Of a DNA stretch of 64,000 nucleotides, positions 48,641 to 59,429 are shown piece by piece. Position numbers and translations under genes: made by a program. Source of the stretch: Globodera rostochiensis. Taxonomy: Eukaryota; Nematoda; Chromadorea; Rhabditida; Heteroderidae. The stretch covers positions 41,319-105,318 of the forward strand of contig JAEVLN010000055.1 of assembly GCA_018350325.1 (NCBI GenBank), written 5' to 3'. Each line of letters starts with the position of its first letter. Position 1 is the stretch's first letter. The notes beneath the pieces were generated by a model. The model worked only from the letters and a program-made list of their open reading frames with translations. It ran no database searches and had not been told where the DNA came from.

Positions 48641-49042
48641 ATAAAAAAACATTTAAGGATCAATATCAAAAAATTTTAATAAAATTTATCTTTAAATATA
48701 ATTCAAATTGCCGATAAACTTTAAATAAAGAATAATACCCCAGCAAACAAAAATTGAGTATAATATCTTTGAGAAAATTTGTAAAACTAAAAACATTGCA
48801 AACAATAATTAATTGATATTGAATATGTATTTCGAAGTTTGTTGGCACATTTAAAAGTTTATGCTTAGAAAAATAATGCGTACTTATTATAATATTTAAA
48901 AAATTTTTATTATATTAAATGTTGTATTTCTTTATGTTTTATGAAGCATGTTAGTTCGCTTTCTAAGCAATACTTATATTTTAATTGTTATTTAGTTTAA
49001 AATATTTAATTTAACATCGTCGTTTGCTTTAAAACTTGAAAA

Positions 49043-49116
49043 GGTTTGGTAGCTCAGTTGGTTAGAGTGTCTGACTGAAGTTCAGAAGGTCGGCAGTTCG
49101 AATCTGCCCCAAACCG
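49043..49116 (+). tRNA. tRNA with GAA anticodon (Phe by anticodon)
   Basis: A complete cloverleaf is visible. Acceptor GGTTTGG pairs with CCAAACC. The D stem is GCTC/GAGT with loop AGTTGGTTA. The anticodon stem is TCTGA/TCAGA with loop CTGAAGT, giving anticodon GAA. The variable loop is AGGTC. The T stem is GGCAG/CTGCC with loop TTCGAAT. The A box (TAGCTCAGTTGG) fits the consensus, and the B box (AGTTCGAATCT) is close to it. A T run suitable for Pol III termination starts at 49149. By anticodon it is tRNA-Phe, yet position 20 is T rather than G and the discriminator is G rather than A, both unusual for eukaryotic tRNA-Phe. There is no intron. Confidence 0.9.
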
Positions 49117-49148
49117 CCATATTTGGTTATTATTTATGTGTTTAAACA

Positions 49149-49156
49149 TTTTTTTT
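49149..49156 (+). terminator. Probable Pol III terminator of the tRNA
   Basis: A run of eight Ts lies 33 bases after the discriminator base, the first run longer than three Ts downstream. Confidence 0.5.
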
Positions 49157-49377
49157 GATAACAAATATTCGTTTTTATTTACTAAGTATGTTATATTTTG
49201 ATACAAAAATAAGAAATTAAATTTCGCTCGAATCTTTCATTTCTGAAGAGTGGATTTGTTTTCGCTAAGGATAATTTGTTCATTATTTATAGATTTTTTA
49301 AATTAAAAGTTTTTATTTTGAAGTAGTTGTTAAATGTAGTATTAAGTAATTTTATATGATTTAATCGAAATTATTTG

Positions 49378-49500
49378 ATGCAAAAAAAACTTTTTATATT
49401 TTGTGAGAAGGAAGACGAGCGCAACGAGCCGTTCGAGGGCGCGAATCTGTTCCACGGCGAATTCACTACGGGCCAATACACCCACAAAGTCTACCAGTAA
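49378..49500 (+). CDS. G+C-rich terminal-exon-like frame
   Basis: From about 49405 composition jumps: GAG AAG GAA GAC GAG CGC AAC GAG CCG... encodes EKEDERNEPFEGANLFHGEF then TTGQYTHKVYQ and TAA. GC-ending codons are typical of an expressed gene. The frame extends upstream to ATG 49378 (MQKKLFIFC) through A/T-rich sequence, so it is either a 40-codon ORF or, more likely, a last exon entered near ttttgtgag|aag. The acceptor is not a consensus one. No family recognised. Confidence 0.4.
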   Translation: MQKKLFIFCEKEDERNEPFEGANLFHGEFTTGQYTHKVYQ

Positions 49501-49509
49501 TAATAATTA

Positions 49510-50860
49510 ATAAATGAATTATTATTAACAAATCGTGATTTCTTCTTTTTTTAAACTGGCTTTTATCAAAGTGTTTTGGTGTTTATTACGAATTTGACAT
49601 TATTTTATCATATGCCATCACACTTTAACATCTATTATTTTTGGCCGTCTTTATGTTACGGCACCGAAATTTCTTTTAAGTTTATCCATTTCTAGGAATT
49701 AAACAATTGCATACCAGAGGTTTTAGGCTTTGTCGAAATTTCCCATAAATTTATATGAATTGAAATTCATATTTTACGCATTCCCTTTTTAATAACAATT
49801 TGATCCGCGAGGAAATTGGGTACACATTTATTTTTGTCGTAATTTTTTTATTAATTATTATTTTTGTAAATTTATTATTTGCTTTGACGTAGTTTATTAT
49901 TATACTTTATAAAATATGCTGTTTTTTCATAAGTAGGATTGGATTTTCTTTTTAATTCTTTCAACAGATGATTAAATTTATTTATATTTATCTAGGTAGA
50001 ATGATCTGCTTAATTCAAATTCTTATAATTAATAAAATAATTTTACTTAAGCATAGAGCTGTCTACTTCCATTTCTGTTTAAGTTGCCCAATTGTGCTTC
50101 ATCCGCATAGTTTTCGTTGAATTACAATACTTGGCAAAGAGTTTACACGAATTGTAATTTTAAAATGAGAACATATAAATTAAATTTAGCTTTACTATAA
50201 AAGGTTATCATTTTTTATTTATAAAAATTTTTAGTTTGGATCAGTAATAACTTAGTTTCAGCTTTTTTTCTCAAGGAGTTTTTATTTTTTTGAAATTACT
50301 AAAGGTATGCTAATTTATTCGTTATTAAATAGATATTTGATTAAGATTTTTAAATGAAAATAGAAATTTATACTTTTATAGTTTACGCAAGCTGTGGTGG
50401 GAATATTATAAGTTTTTTAATATGTTTTAAATTCATAACTTGGATTTAAATATGAGATATTTATTCAAACATAAAAAATGATACTAATTAAAATATTATG
50501 ACTTTCAAAATGTTTCTTGTTCAAATAATCTTAAAACCAAAATAACTTAATTAAATATTAAAAACCAGAAATACTTACCAATTCAATAAAAAAAATCAAT
50601 CAAATAAATAATCGTTAAAATATACATTTTATTCAAAATTAGAGAACAATTAACAACAAAAAAATTTAAAATATAAAACTTAAATCAATAAAAAATTATT
50701 TCATTTAATCAACGAATATAAGTTACAATTTCATACAATGAACTACTAAACTTTTACTTTCCAAATGAGACAAATTTAAAACTAATATTTTTCAAAATAA
50801 TATACCCATTAAGACTTACAATCAAAATCTTTAAAGAATATTACATTTATTAACATATGG
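49510..50860. other. A+T-rich DNA without recognisable genes
   Basis: No gene, RNA or long repeat is supported here. Confidence 0.45.
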
Positions 50861-50938
50861 TAGCAACGATATCGTGGACCACCAGAAACCTATTAAAAAT
50901 GAGGTTATGAACTTATCTAAAAACATATTTAGCTAAAT
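50858..50938 (+). CDS. Exon-like frame, 26 codons
   Basis: A frame reading YGSNDIVDHQKPIKNEVMNL then SKNIFS to TAA. A possible donor, GAG|GTTATG, lies inside it. It sits 300 bp upstream of the P-loop-like exon on the same strand. Weak evidence. Confidence 0.12.
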
Positions 50939-51243
50939 TACTGTGAGGTCATAAAGCTCTAAAGTCAGTATGTGAATAGAAAATAAATTGAAAGAATGTG
51001 ATGCAAAATTAAAAATTTAGTTAAAAATTATTTCAAATACAATCATTTTAAATAAATAAAATATAATTTAATGTAACAAAATAAAAAAATACCAATTTTT
51101 TGTTTTTTTTAATTCCGATATTTTTTAAAATTTAATTTTAAAAAATAGCTACGTTATTGTATTTATAGTGATTTAATTTTATGAATTTGAATTTTTTTAG
51201 GGGTTTATAGCCTTGGATTTATTTTTTGATTATAAATTTTCAG

Positions 51244-51357
51244 TACGCAATAGAAAAACATACCTATATTGGAACCGGTTCCTCTGGAACCGGAACCGGG
51301 AAAACACTGATTGATATGGCAAATTTGCTCTCGGGAAAACATCTGTTAATGCCAAGA
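51244..51357 (+). CDS. P-loop-like exon (putative NTPase)
   Basis: A consensus acceptor (taaattttcag, 51243) opens a 38-codon phase-0 exon encoding YAIEKHTYIGTGSSGTGTGK then TLIDMANLLSGKHLLMPR, ending at GTTTAG. The Gly/Ser/Thr-rich loop ending in G-K-T, after a hydrophobic strand and before a helix, is like a Walker A nucleotide-binding loop. It is two residues longer than GxxxxGKT allows; the DNA shows a tandem GGAACC GGAACC, which would explain the extra Thr-Gly. A 65-bp intron follows. The family is unknown and no Walker B is visible. Confidence 0.4.
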
Positions 51358-51422
51358 GTTTAGCCCAGTTTTTTATTTTGTTTTTTTTTTTGCCTCAATT
51401 GATATTTGATTTTGAACCCCAG

Positions 51423-51500
51423 GCAATCACATCACTCACCAGCAGGGCATTCAAGAAAAATAATAAAAAGAAATTTGACTCGCATTTGTTATTTGTGTAA
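51423..51500 (+). CDS. Possible terminal exon after the P-loop exon
   Basis: An acceptor, tttgaaccccag (51422), opens a phase-0 frame AITSLTSRAFKKNNKKKFDS then HLLFV and TAA. The phase matches the preceding exon. The last part runs into inverted repeat R6, which starts near 51480, so the 3' end could be repeat-derived. Confidence 0.25.
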   Translation, partial: AITSLTSRAFKKNNKKKFDSHLLFV

Positions 51501-52215
51501 TCATTTAAAATTTTGTTTTTAAGGATTAATTTGCCTTTTAAATTAAAAACAATAATTATTGTTAGATATAAAATAATGTCAAAGTGGAGGCCAGAGAAAA
51601 AGGAAAGTGGGGAAGAAAACACGCCAATACAATTTTTCTTTCTTTTGTGTTTATATATATTTGGCCATCTCTGCGAGAAAAATAAAATAATTTGCTGCCA
51701 AATAAAATTTGTACTTAAATTTTACTATTGCATTTCGAGCAGTTTAATGTTATTCTTATGGTAATTTTAATTTTAACAGAGTTATTTTTTATTAAATACA
51801 AAAAATAGGATTATAAATTTCCGACATTCAGTGTTATTTATATTAATATATCATTTTCTAATTTTACACATTGCGGAAAGATATTGGTATGCTTAAAATT
51901 AATCTGTGAAATAATGGCATATCTCATTAAACTGTTTAGTTGATGATTATATTAATTTACTTACGTTACTTTATTTCGTACAATTTATTTTTACTTATTG
52001 ACTGACTCTTAACTAGCGTTTCGGAAAATTAAATTTTAACAATTTTTAAGTTAATTGTGAATTTTTGGTAATTTAAATAAAGTAATAAATTTCTAGACAT
52101 TTTATTTTATCTCTTTGAAAATATAATACCTATAAGAGCTTTTATTAATTAATAAAGCATTTTATCTGATGATATTAACCATTTTATTTTTTTATAAGTT
52201 TTAAATTATGCATTT
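51480..52215 (-). repeat. Inverted repeat pair R6, copy 2
   Basis: It is the reverse complement of 32465-33070. It includes taatttgccttttaaattaa and the aatgtcaaagtggaggccag block. The 83-codon frame here is a repeat by-product. Confidence 0.85.
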
Positions 52216-52407
52216 TTATTACATTTGCCTCGCTGTTTTATGCGCTTTTGCATGTTGTAAATTACTTTTTATCGTTTTCTTTGTCCTTTAACCATTTGAA
52301 TATTTTGAATTTTTAAAGTTTTTTGTAATACTTTTTTGATATAGTATATTAAAGTGTATTAAATATAAACCAAATTAAAAAAAACGTTTATTCAACAAGC
52401 ACAAATA

Positions 52408-52563
52408 ATGAGAAACGCGCATTTAACAATGTCGTCAAGAAGACTCAAATTCAGTCTTAAAGTTAACATTTTTTGCATTTTACTGTCTTGGCACCCGTGT
52501 GCGCGCGTTAGTTTAAAAAATTTTTATGTTTACTTGAAACCATTTAATTTTTATTTAACTTAA
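52408..52563 (+). CDS. Small ORF with hydrophobic segment, 51 codons
   Basis: ATG 52408 gives MRNAHLTMSSRRLKFSLKVN then IFCILLSWHPCARVS and an A/T-rich tail to TAA. A basic start followed by a hydrophobic stretch and small residues resembles a signal peptide (from M at 52429). A possible donor follows at AAA|GTTAAC. No family. Confidence 0.2.
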   Translation: MRNAHLTMSSRRLKFSLKVNIFCILLSWHPCARVSLKNFYVYLKPFNFYLT

Positions 52564-53122
52564 ATTTTTTTGCGAAGAAAAGCGATGTAGAAAATAAAAT
52601 AAATCTACATAATCTTTCAAAATAGCAGCAATTGCCTTGTGAGTGGCCGGCTGAATCCAACTAGGACCCTTTGTTGTGCTATTTCTAGCAAAACATTAAT
52701 CTTGTCATTTGGTGCATGCGAATTTTTATATCCATTTTAAATCCCGGATTATAAAATCGTCAGTTTTCCGGGAGAATTATTTTTTATTGATTATTTCTAG
52801 CAAAATCATTATGGAAAAATAGCATCTGATTTGTCTTAATGCCAGCCCTTCCGATAATGCGTCACTATCTGTCGTTATCCTTTTCTAATTTATATTTAAA
52901 TACAACTTAGTTTGAATAATCTAATTAATTTCTATTTCAGCATTACTTTAATTAATTTAGAAAAAATCATTTACGCAACTCATAACTTTTTTTGTTCTTA
53001 TTTTTAATATTAAATCACCAGCCAGTTATATATTTTTTGCTAAGATTGATCAGAGAATTTTAAATACATAGATCGTATATCTCTTTCATTCTCAAGGAAT
53101 TTTTATTTTATTGAATTTGCAG

Positions 53123-53170
53123 GAATCGTTGATCGGTCAGTGCGTCGTCGGTCTCTCGATGCCTCTTTAA
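53123..53170 (+). CDS. Possible terminal exon, 15 codons
   Basis: Acceptor ttgaatttgcag (53122) precedes GAA TCG TTG ATC GGT CAG TGC GTC GTC (ESLIGQCVVGLSMPL) and TAA. The G+C-rich codons and good acceptor suggest a real 3' exon. Its end coincides with the start of repeat R9, whose other copy keeps the cct.tttaacgctta block at 62330. Confidence 0.25.
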   Translation, partial: ESLIGQCVVGLSMPL

Positions 53171-53480
53171 CGCTTAGCTTACCATAATTTTGAATAAAAA
53201 ATTTTTATAATTTCCAATTACATTATTTATGATATTTATCTTTCAATAAAATTTTCAGACAAAAAGTTTTGAGTAAAAAAATGAATGCTTAAAACCTTTT
53301 TTAATAACCCTTTTATATCCTTTTAATTTGCCCGGATTATTTTTTTATCGTACAAATTTTATTATTCGCATTTTTATGAGAATAATATTATTTATTTTTT
53401 AATTTCTTTTCAAAACTTAATGTGTGATAAAACTTTTTTTTATTGTAATTATTTCAATTATCTTTTTATTTAAAGAAATA
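53150..53480 (+). repeat. Direct repeat pair R9, copy 1
   Basis: It matches 62330-62475 in the same orientation, though that copy lacks an internal segment of about 150-200 bp. Shared blocks are tttaacgctta-tttaccata and gtgtgataaaactttttt. Confidence 0.8.
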
Positions 53481-54083
53481 TAATTTAATCTAATTCAGTT
53501 AAAGAAAAAAAAAGTTTTTATTTTCATTTATTATAACAATTAATTACGACTGGTGCTACCAATCAATTTAAATAAATAAAATTAAAAATTTGTAAATTAC
53601 AAAACATGAGAAAAGCACATAAAATTCTAATTTACTAAAACACCATACCATTAGATACTTCAATAATCAAAATTGCATTTAATATTTATTCTGAAGAGTT
53701 TTACTGAAAGAGAATTGGCATTGCTTCGTGAAAGCATAGGAAGTAAAATTATTAAATAAATTTTCATTTTTGCCAATAAAACAAATACATAAATTTCAAA
53801 CCAACATAACGTACATTTCAAAGAAAAATTACCCACGAATTACATAAAATTTAAACTGAAAAAACCAAATAAAAAAGAATTGGAAATTTAGAAATGATAT
53901 TCCGTCCGTTTCCAAACAAATTTTTGTTAGGCAACATTTCAAAAGGCTGAACATTAAAACGACTATTTTAAAACGATGGCAGCACTGAAATAAAAATGAA
54001 AAAATGTTAAAATACTCTTTTTTATAATAATGTTAAATTTAATTTTTGAATATTTATTAATTAAAAAATAAATTTTAATTGGG

Positions 54084-54700
54084 GGGACGAACAATTGTTG
54101 ATAACAAAACATTTTCAACAGAACCTCGAACTTGGATAAATTTTGAAGTATTTTCATGTTTATAATAAATATTTTAAAATGTTTATCGATAAACAATTCA
54201 AAACTGAGTGTATGCGTATCATAAATCATAATACATATCTCTCAATTCTCCTCGTGTTTTTAAATTATTCAATATTTAATCATTTAAATTTTTTGGACAG
54301 CCATTGAAATTTGCACTTATTAGCTTCCGCTTTGACATCAACCACTATGACGCAACGGCACCCGTTTCCGTGGCGGATCAGAAACAAATATCAATAATAA
54401 TAGCATATCCGCAACTAAAACGTATAAATTTTAATTATTTTTAATACATCACTATTAATAAACAATATGGAATATAAATAATATTTTATATAAATAAAAA
54501 TAATTATCCAATGTTACTACATAAGAGTCCTTTATTGTAAAAAAACATTAAATCAACTTAACAACATTTAAAAGATTAAATTGTGAAATTCTGTATTAAT
54601 GCATTCAAAAACTTTTTTAAAAAAACTTTGTAAATTGTCGAAAATGCGAAAAGTTGGACCATCCAATATAAATAAATGCTATTATTGTGAGAAGATAATT
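54084..54700 (-). repeat. Inverted repeat pair R5, copy 2
   Basis: It is the reverse complement of 24410-24886 (ttgataacaaaacattttca, cagaacctcgaactt), with about 90 extra bases near 54480-54575. Confidence 0.85.
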
Positions 54701-55025
54701 TCTAAAAACATATAATAGAAATGCAAAAGCAAAAAACTAATGGAAATAAATGCATTATTAAAAAATTATTAACAATATTGAACTACATAATAAAATAATA
54801 AATTAAATATATTTGAAATTAATTTTTATTTGCTTCCATTGGACAGGAACCGACAAACGCTGGTGGTTACGCGGATTATTCTAGTTTTACGAATATTCTT
54901 GGCCAAACTAAATAAAACATCAGAATTTAAACAGTAAATATTTTTACACTAAATAATAAACTCTACTTTACTTAATATAATAAATATATTCATACACAAA
55001 AAATCCACTTCTCGTGACTGTCCAC

Positions 55026-55160
55026 ATGCAGACAGCTCACCCTAATGGAAAACCATACAACTGCAACTCTACAAAGGGCGTTACCCTACAGTTCATTAAA
55101 GACCTTGTCAAGGATATTTACATGGATCCATATCTTATAAAAATTCTTAAAAACGTTTAA
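55026..55160 (+). CDS. Exon-like ORF, 44 codons, unknown protein
   Basis: A G+C-richer patch encodes MQTAHPNGKPYNCNSTKGVT, then LQFIKDLVKDIYMDPYLIK and ILKNV before TAA. The frame extends upstream of the ATG for several codons (NPLLVTVH). Codon use is mixed and the helix-like second half is amphipathic. It contains one N-x-S/T sequon-like site (NCNST). No domain recognised and no splice border seen. Confidence 0.35.
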   Translation: MQTAHPNGKPYNCNSTKGVTLQFIKDLVKDIYMDPYLIKILKNV

Positions 55161-55164
55161 CAAC

Positions 55165-56290
55165 TAATTATTGATTAAATACAAAACATTTTTTTCTTTA
55201 ATTTAAAAAAATTTGAAAAATATTATAAATTAAACTAATTAAATACTACAAGTTATATTATGCTATTGGTCAATCAAATTTGTTAAACTTAACATATAAT
55301 TAAGCTCTAACAATAAAAACAACGCATAGTTTAAAGTAGTAAATTTCATATTATTAAAGCGATAAGTCGTTAGATGAAAATGTCCAAAATTTCTACAGTA
55401 TTTTTCTAAAAATGAATCTTTATTTAAAACCACATAATACAAAAATATTTCTTATATGAAATGTCATCATGCCAACAATATGAAATTTTAAAATACCAAT
55501 AAAAAATTAGAATTTACATTAATACAGCTTATTTAACAATTATTATTTAAAATATAGCAATTTGTTAAAATTGCCGTGGCCGAAATTGCAAATGTCGTGC
55601 CTCATTTAATAAAAAACCGACGTGACACTTAAAGATTAAACTTTTACATTTAAACAGTAAATTATTCTTGCTGTCAGAGTGATTAATAAAATAAAATTCT
55701 ATCAAATGACCGAAATAACGAAAAATCTTAATAGTTCTCTACCAATTGACACATTGAAAAGTTTAGCGAAAACAAAATATATTAAGCAAGTAAACGTATT
55801 TTTAAAAATTTACATCCAAGGCGTGCCGTTTAGCTTTACACATTTACACCAATCTTTATTTTAAATTGACTGCTTTGCATATAACCAAACACAACAAGGA
55901 TCATGACGCATGGACTCTGCAACATTTGTGGCAACGCCTTTCTCTTGGACAATGGGCTGGAGAAAAATAATATTTAATACCAGAATATAAAATAATTTAC
56001 AAAATAAAATTTTGTTTTCCATGAGATAAGCAATTATTAAAATTTTATGGTCAATCTGTTGGCAGTAAGCGAGGAGAAGAGCTTGAAAGGAACGGAATGG
56101 TGTCAAAAATTAAAACAAAGTTATCATAATGAATTATACATAAAAATATTTAAGTGAAAATTATGAGTAACAGTTAAACACTTGGATGAGTGTGCACAAA
56201 GCTACAGCTCGCTAAGGTCGACAACGTCATCGACACAACAATGACTAATAAATAAAAATATTTATTTTACTTAAAATTTTTTTTAATAAA
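55165..56290. other. A+T-rich DNA without recognisable genes
   Basis: Frames at 55679-55864 (plus) and 55861-56106 (minus) have no recognisable motif. A patch at 55895-55960 is slightly G+C-richer. I make no call. Confidence 0.4.
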
Positions 56291-56299
56291 AACAATATC

Positions 56300-58520
56300 A
56301 AACATAAAACCTTAAAAAAATTAATTGGACCTAAAGATTCATCTCAAATATAGTACTATTATTTAAGGATATCGTTTCTGCTTAGTTTTTTTAATAACAC
56401 AAAAAATATATAATATGCAAAAACATCAAATGAGCAAAAATAAACAATGGTGACATACAAATTCTAGGCACAAAAGGACTTAATACACATTTTGTTGTTA
56501 AAAAGGTTAGTGCATTGTCTAGATTTAAACCTGTAAAATCTTTGTAAAAATTAAGTCGAAAAAAGCTAAAATTTCTCTTAATTTTTTATATCAACTAAAT
56601 GTTTTTATTAAAATGGAAATATATCAAACACCGAAGAGAAATAATTTTTTTTAATAACGCAGTTTAATACGGACAATAATAGTTTTATTGATAAACATTT
56701 TAACAATCTAACCATATACTACCCATAAATTAAAAAAACATAAAATAAAAATACTCACTTTAAAAAATTTGAATGTGAAATTGTTTGATACCAAAATGAT
56801 GACATTATTATTGAAAGGATAATCTACGCATAATTCAATAAAAGTTTTACTTTTAAAATTCACATCAAAAATATTTTTATCAAAATGAAGATATTAATGC
56901 ATATATAAAGTGGTAAAAATAAAAATCAAAGAAAAGTTGCTAAAAATAAAAGCCCCTTATTTTACTATGTGTTCAATAGTTACAGATAGCTTAATTTTTG
57001 CAAAAAAAAACATAAAAAATTAAATAATAAAAGGTTTTCTTAAGCTCTAATCAAAAATAACATTTAAACAAATAATCATTAAAATTAAAATAAATCCAAC
57101 TAAGATAAATTTATAAATCAACTGTACAAAAGCTAAAGTGAAAAATTCATGCGTAAGAGAGGAGATATTAATAAAACTAATTTTTAAAATAAATTTGAAA
57201 GGACATAATTTTTCTAAAAATTATTGTTTTACATAAAAAATTTGATTTTTTGTATTTAATTAAAGACTAACTCTGTTAAAATTAAAATTACCATAAGAAT
57301 AACATTAAACTGCTCCAATGCAATAGTAAAATTTAAGTACAAATTTTATTTGGCAGTAAATTATTTTATTTTTCTAGACGCATAATATGGCAAAATATAA
57401 ACACTAAAGAAAGAAAAATTGTATTGGCGTGTTTTCCACTTGGCTTTTTCTTTACACGTTGTATTTAAGTTCCAACATGGCATTTTTTATATATAACAAA
57501 ATTATTGTTTTTAATTTAGAAGGCAAATTAATCCTTAAAAACAAAATTTTAAATGATTACACATATAACAAATGAATATAAAGGTGTCTAATTTTTTATA
57601 ACAATAAACTCTTTGTCTTAAAATTAAATAGATTTTGAATTATTTACAAGGAATAATATTGTATATTAAAAAATCTTCTTTAGAAAACTATCTGATAAGT
57701 AGTCCAGCTTAAAAACAAAAAAGAGCGTATTTTGGGGTCACGAGTTGTGTCATGTTACCAAATCGAAAGCAGACAAGATTGCTTATTTATTTAAAACAAA
57801 TAATAATCAATATTCGGCAAAAAGTTAATATTTATTATTCATATTATGGGACGTTGGGAAAAGAAATGAGTAATGATGATGTGCAACAAATAAAGTCAAT
57901 ATAATCCTAAAATAAATACCATGCGAATTTTATTGTTATCGTGATTTAAAATTTTACAAAACTATCGTTGAAAAATAATTAATATTTTAAAAAGTCAAAG
58001 AAACGACAGTTTAAAATTTAACAAATGAAAGCATCATAAATCATTCTACAAAAGTGATAATAATACAACGAAGAGGGCGTAAAGAGTTGCGCATCCAACA
58101 AAAGATTAATGGCATTGATCTGAAAAAACACTTAAAATTTAAAACAATTCAACCCGCTAATAAACAATTTAAATTTAACTTAATTTACTTCAAGGCCGGA
58201 AGGATTGCCCAATTTAAAAAAGCAACTCCGTATTGCTTACCTAAAAAAATGTACAAATTAGAACTGAAACGATGGTAACAAATGACAAAAAATAAATTAT
58301 TAAAATTACAAAATCAGCAATCACTTTTAATATTTAATTCACACCAAGAAACTAAATCAATAAAGTTTGCATTAAAGAAATGTTAATTTAATTGATTTTT
58401 CAAAAGAATTTTAAACTATTTAAGTTATTAAAATGTAAACTGTTATATTACATATTTATAAAAACTCGTTGTGCTGAAGATCGCTGGACCCCCGGATCTT
58501 TCCATAATGGCTTACCAAAA
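56300..58520 (+). repeat. Diverged copy of tandem-unit plus dispersed-repeat element
   Basis: 56300-56549 matches 985-1234 of the tandem unit, 56575-56770 matches parts of 1560-1865, 57145-57200 matches 385-445, and 57200-58520 matches 5098-6680. The order is the same as at the window's left end but without tandem amplification. This shows that unit and flank form one larger repeat family. The 74-codon frame at 58054-58278 is broken in the 6.2-kb copy and is not called a gene. Confidence 0.85.
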
Positions 58521-58992
58521 GTTGTCAAATTTAACCCCTCCATATACTGAGGAGAAAGCAAGTTCGATAGACTGAGCGGGACCGCCAAATTTATCCAAAA
58601 TTTTTGAAATTTTTTTAAAATAAATATGCTTTTTTCGAAGATTTTAAGAGATTTGTTGTGAACATTGGTCCAAAAATTATTGCCATAAATTTCCAACTTT
58701 TTGCTCAAAATTTCGGAAATCTGAACTCGAATTCCGAAGCCTCAAATATTCGATATTTATCTTATTCTGAGTAGATATTTTTTTATTACAAAATTTTGAG
58801 AATTACAAATTTATTGTAATCATTTCTAATAGGCCAATTTAAAATTTAACTAAACCATTTTATTTAATTTTTATTGCCAAATAAAAGCATTTCTCTATTC
58901 TTGGTATTAAGTTTACTAATTCTCCCCTCAAGTACCTTTAGACTGCCCTTGAAGTTGCAGTGGCATCCCCTTAAGGACGCCCTTCAAAAATA

Positions 58993-59060
58993 TTCCAGTA
59001 CTAATGGTAGTACTGGAACTTTTCCAGTATCTGTACTGGAGCTTTCCAGATACTGGAAAA
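58993..59060. repeat. Double hairpin of CCAGTACTGG-type motifs
   Basis: Hairpin 1 pairs TTCCAGTACTA (58993-59003) with TAGTACTGGAA (59008-59018) over a 4-base loop. Hairpin 2 pairs TTTTCCAGTATCTG (59020-59033) with CAGATACTGGAAAA (59047-59060). Both are perfect. This could be a small fold-back element or a structured transcript. Confidence 0.8.
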
Positions 59061-59087
59061 TAAAATAATGAATTAAATAAATAATTC

Positions 59088-59279
59088 AGCTCCTTATATA
59101 GATATTATGGCGCTGAAATGGCATATGCGCCAACTGAGCCCACCGATTTTATAAAGTACGGACACGCGTTTACACAGGCTGACATTGTTAATTTTACTAA
59201 TAAATTTCTTTTTGGGGTTTCCCGGTTTTATATCATATTATCTTTGCTTATTGTAAAATTGGTTTTGTTTCTAATTTGA
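59088..59279 (+). CDS. Exon-like open frame, unknown protein
   Basis: After a TTCAG acceptor-like site (59089) the frame reads YRYYGAEMAYAPTEPTDFI then KYGHAFTQADIVNFTNKF, with a hydrophobic tail to TGA 59277-59279. The first half is convincingly protein-like. The second half is F/L/I-rich and may be readthrough into an intron. No family recognised. It directly follows the double hairpin. Confidence 0.3.
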   Translation, partial: SSLYRYYGAEMAYAPTEPTDFIKYGHAFTQADIVNFTNKFLFGVSRFYIILSLLIVKLVLFLI

Positions 59280-59319
59280 TTTCTTTGTTTAAGCTTAACA
59301 ATTTTAATCTTAATTATTG

Positions 59320-59422
59320 TGTTGTCTTTTAGTCGTAACTTTTGTTGTAATTCACGACATGGGTCCCACGGTTTATCTGTACGACTTGGGTCCCATGGTT
59401 TATGTAAGTTTTTATTCGTCAA
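59320..59422 (-). CDS. Short frame with a duplicated peptide
   Basis: The minus strand encodes KPWDPSRTDKPWDPCRELQQ, in which KPWDP(S/C)R occurs twice, arising from a 27-bp near-tandem duplication. The downstream part (KLRLKDNT, then I/K-rich) looks like background. Chance or a repeat remnant is likely. Confidence 0.15.
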
Positions 59423-59429
59423 ATATCCG

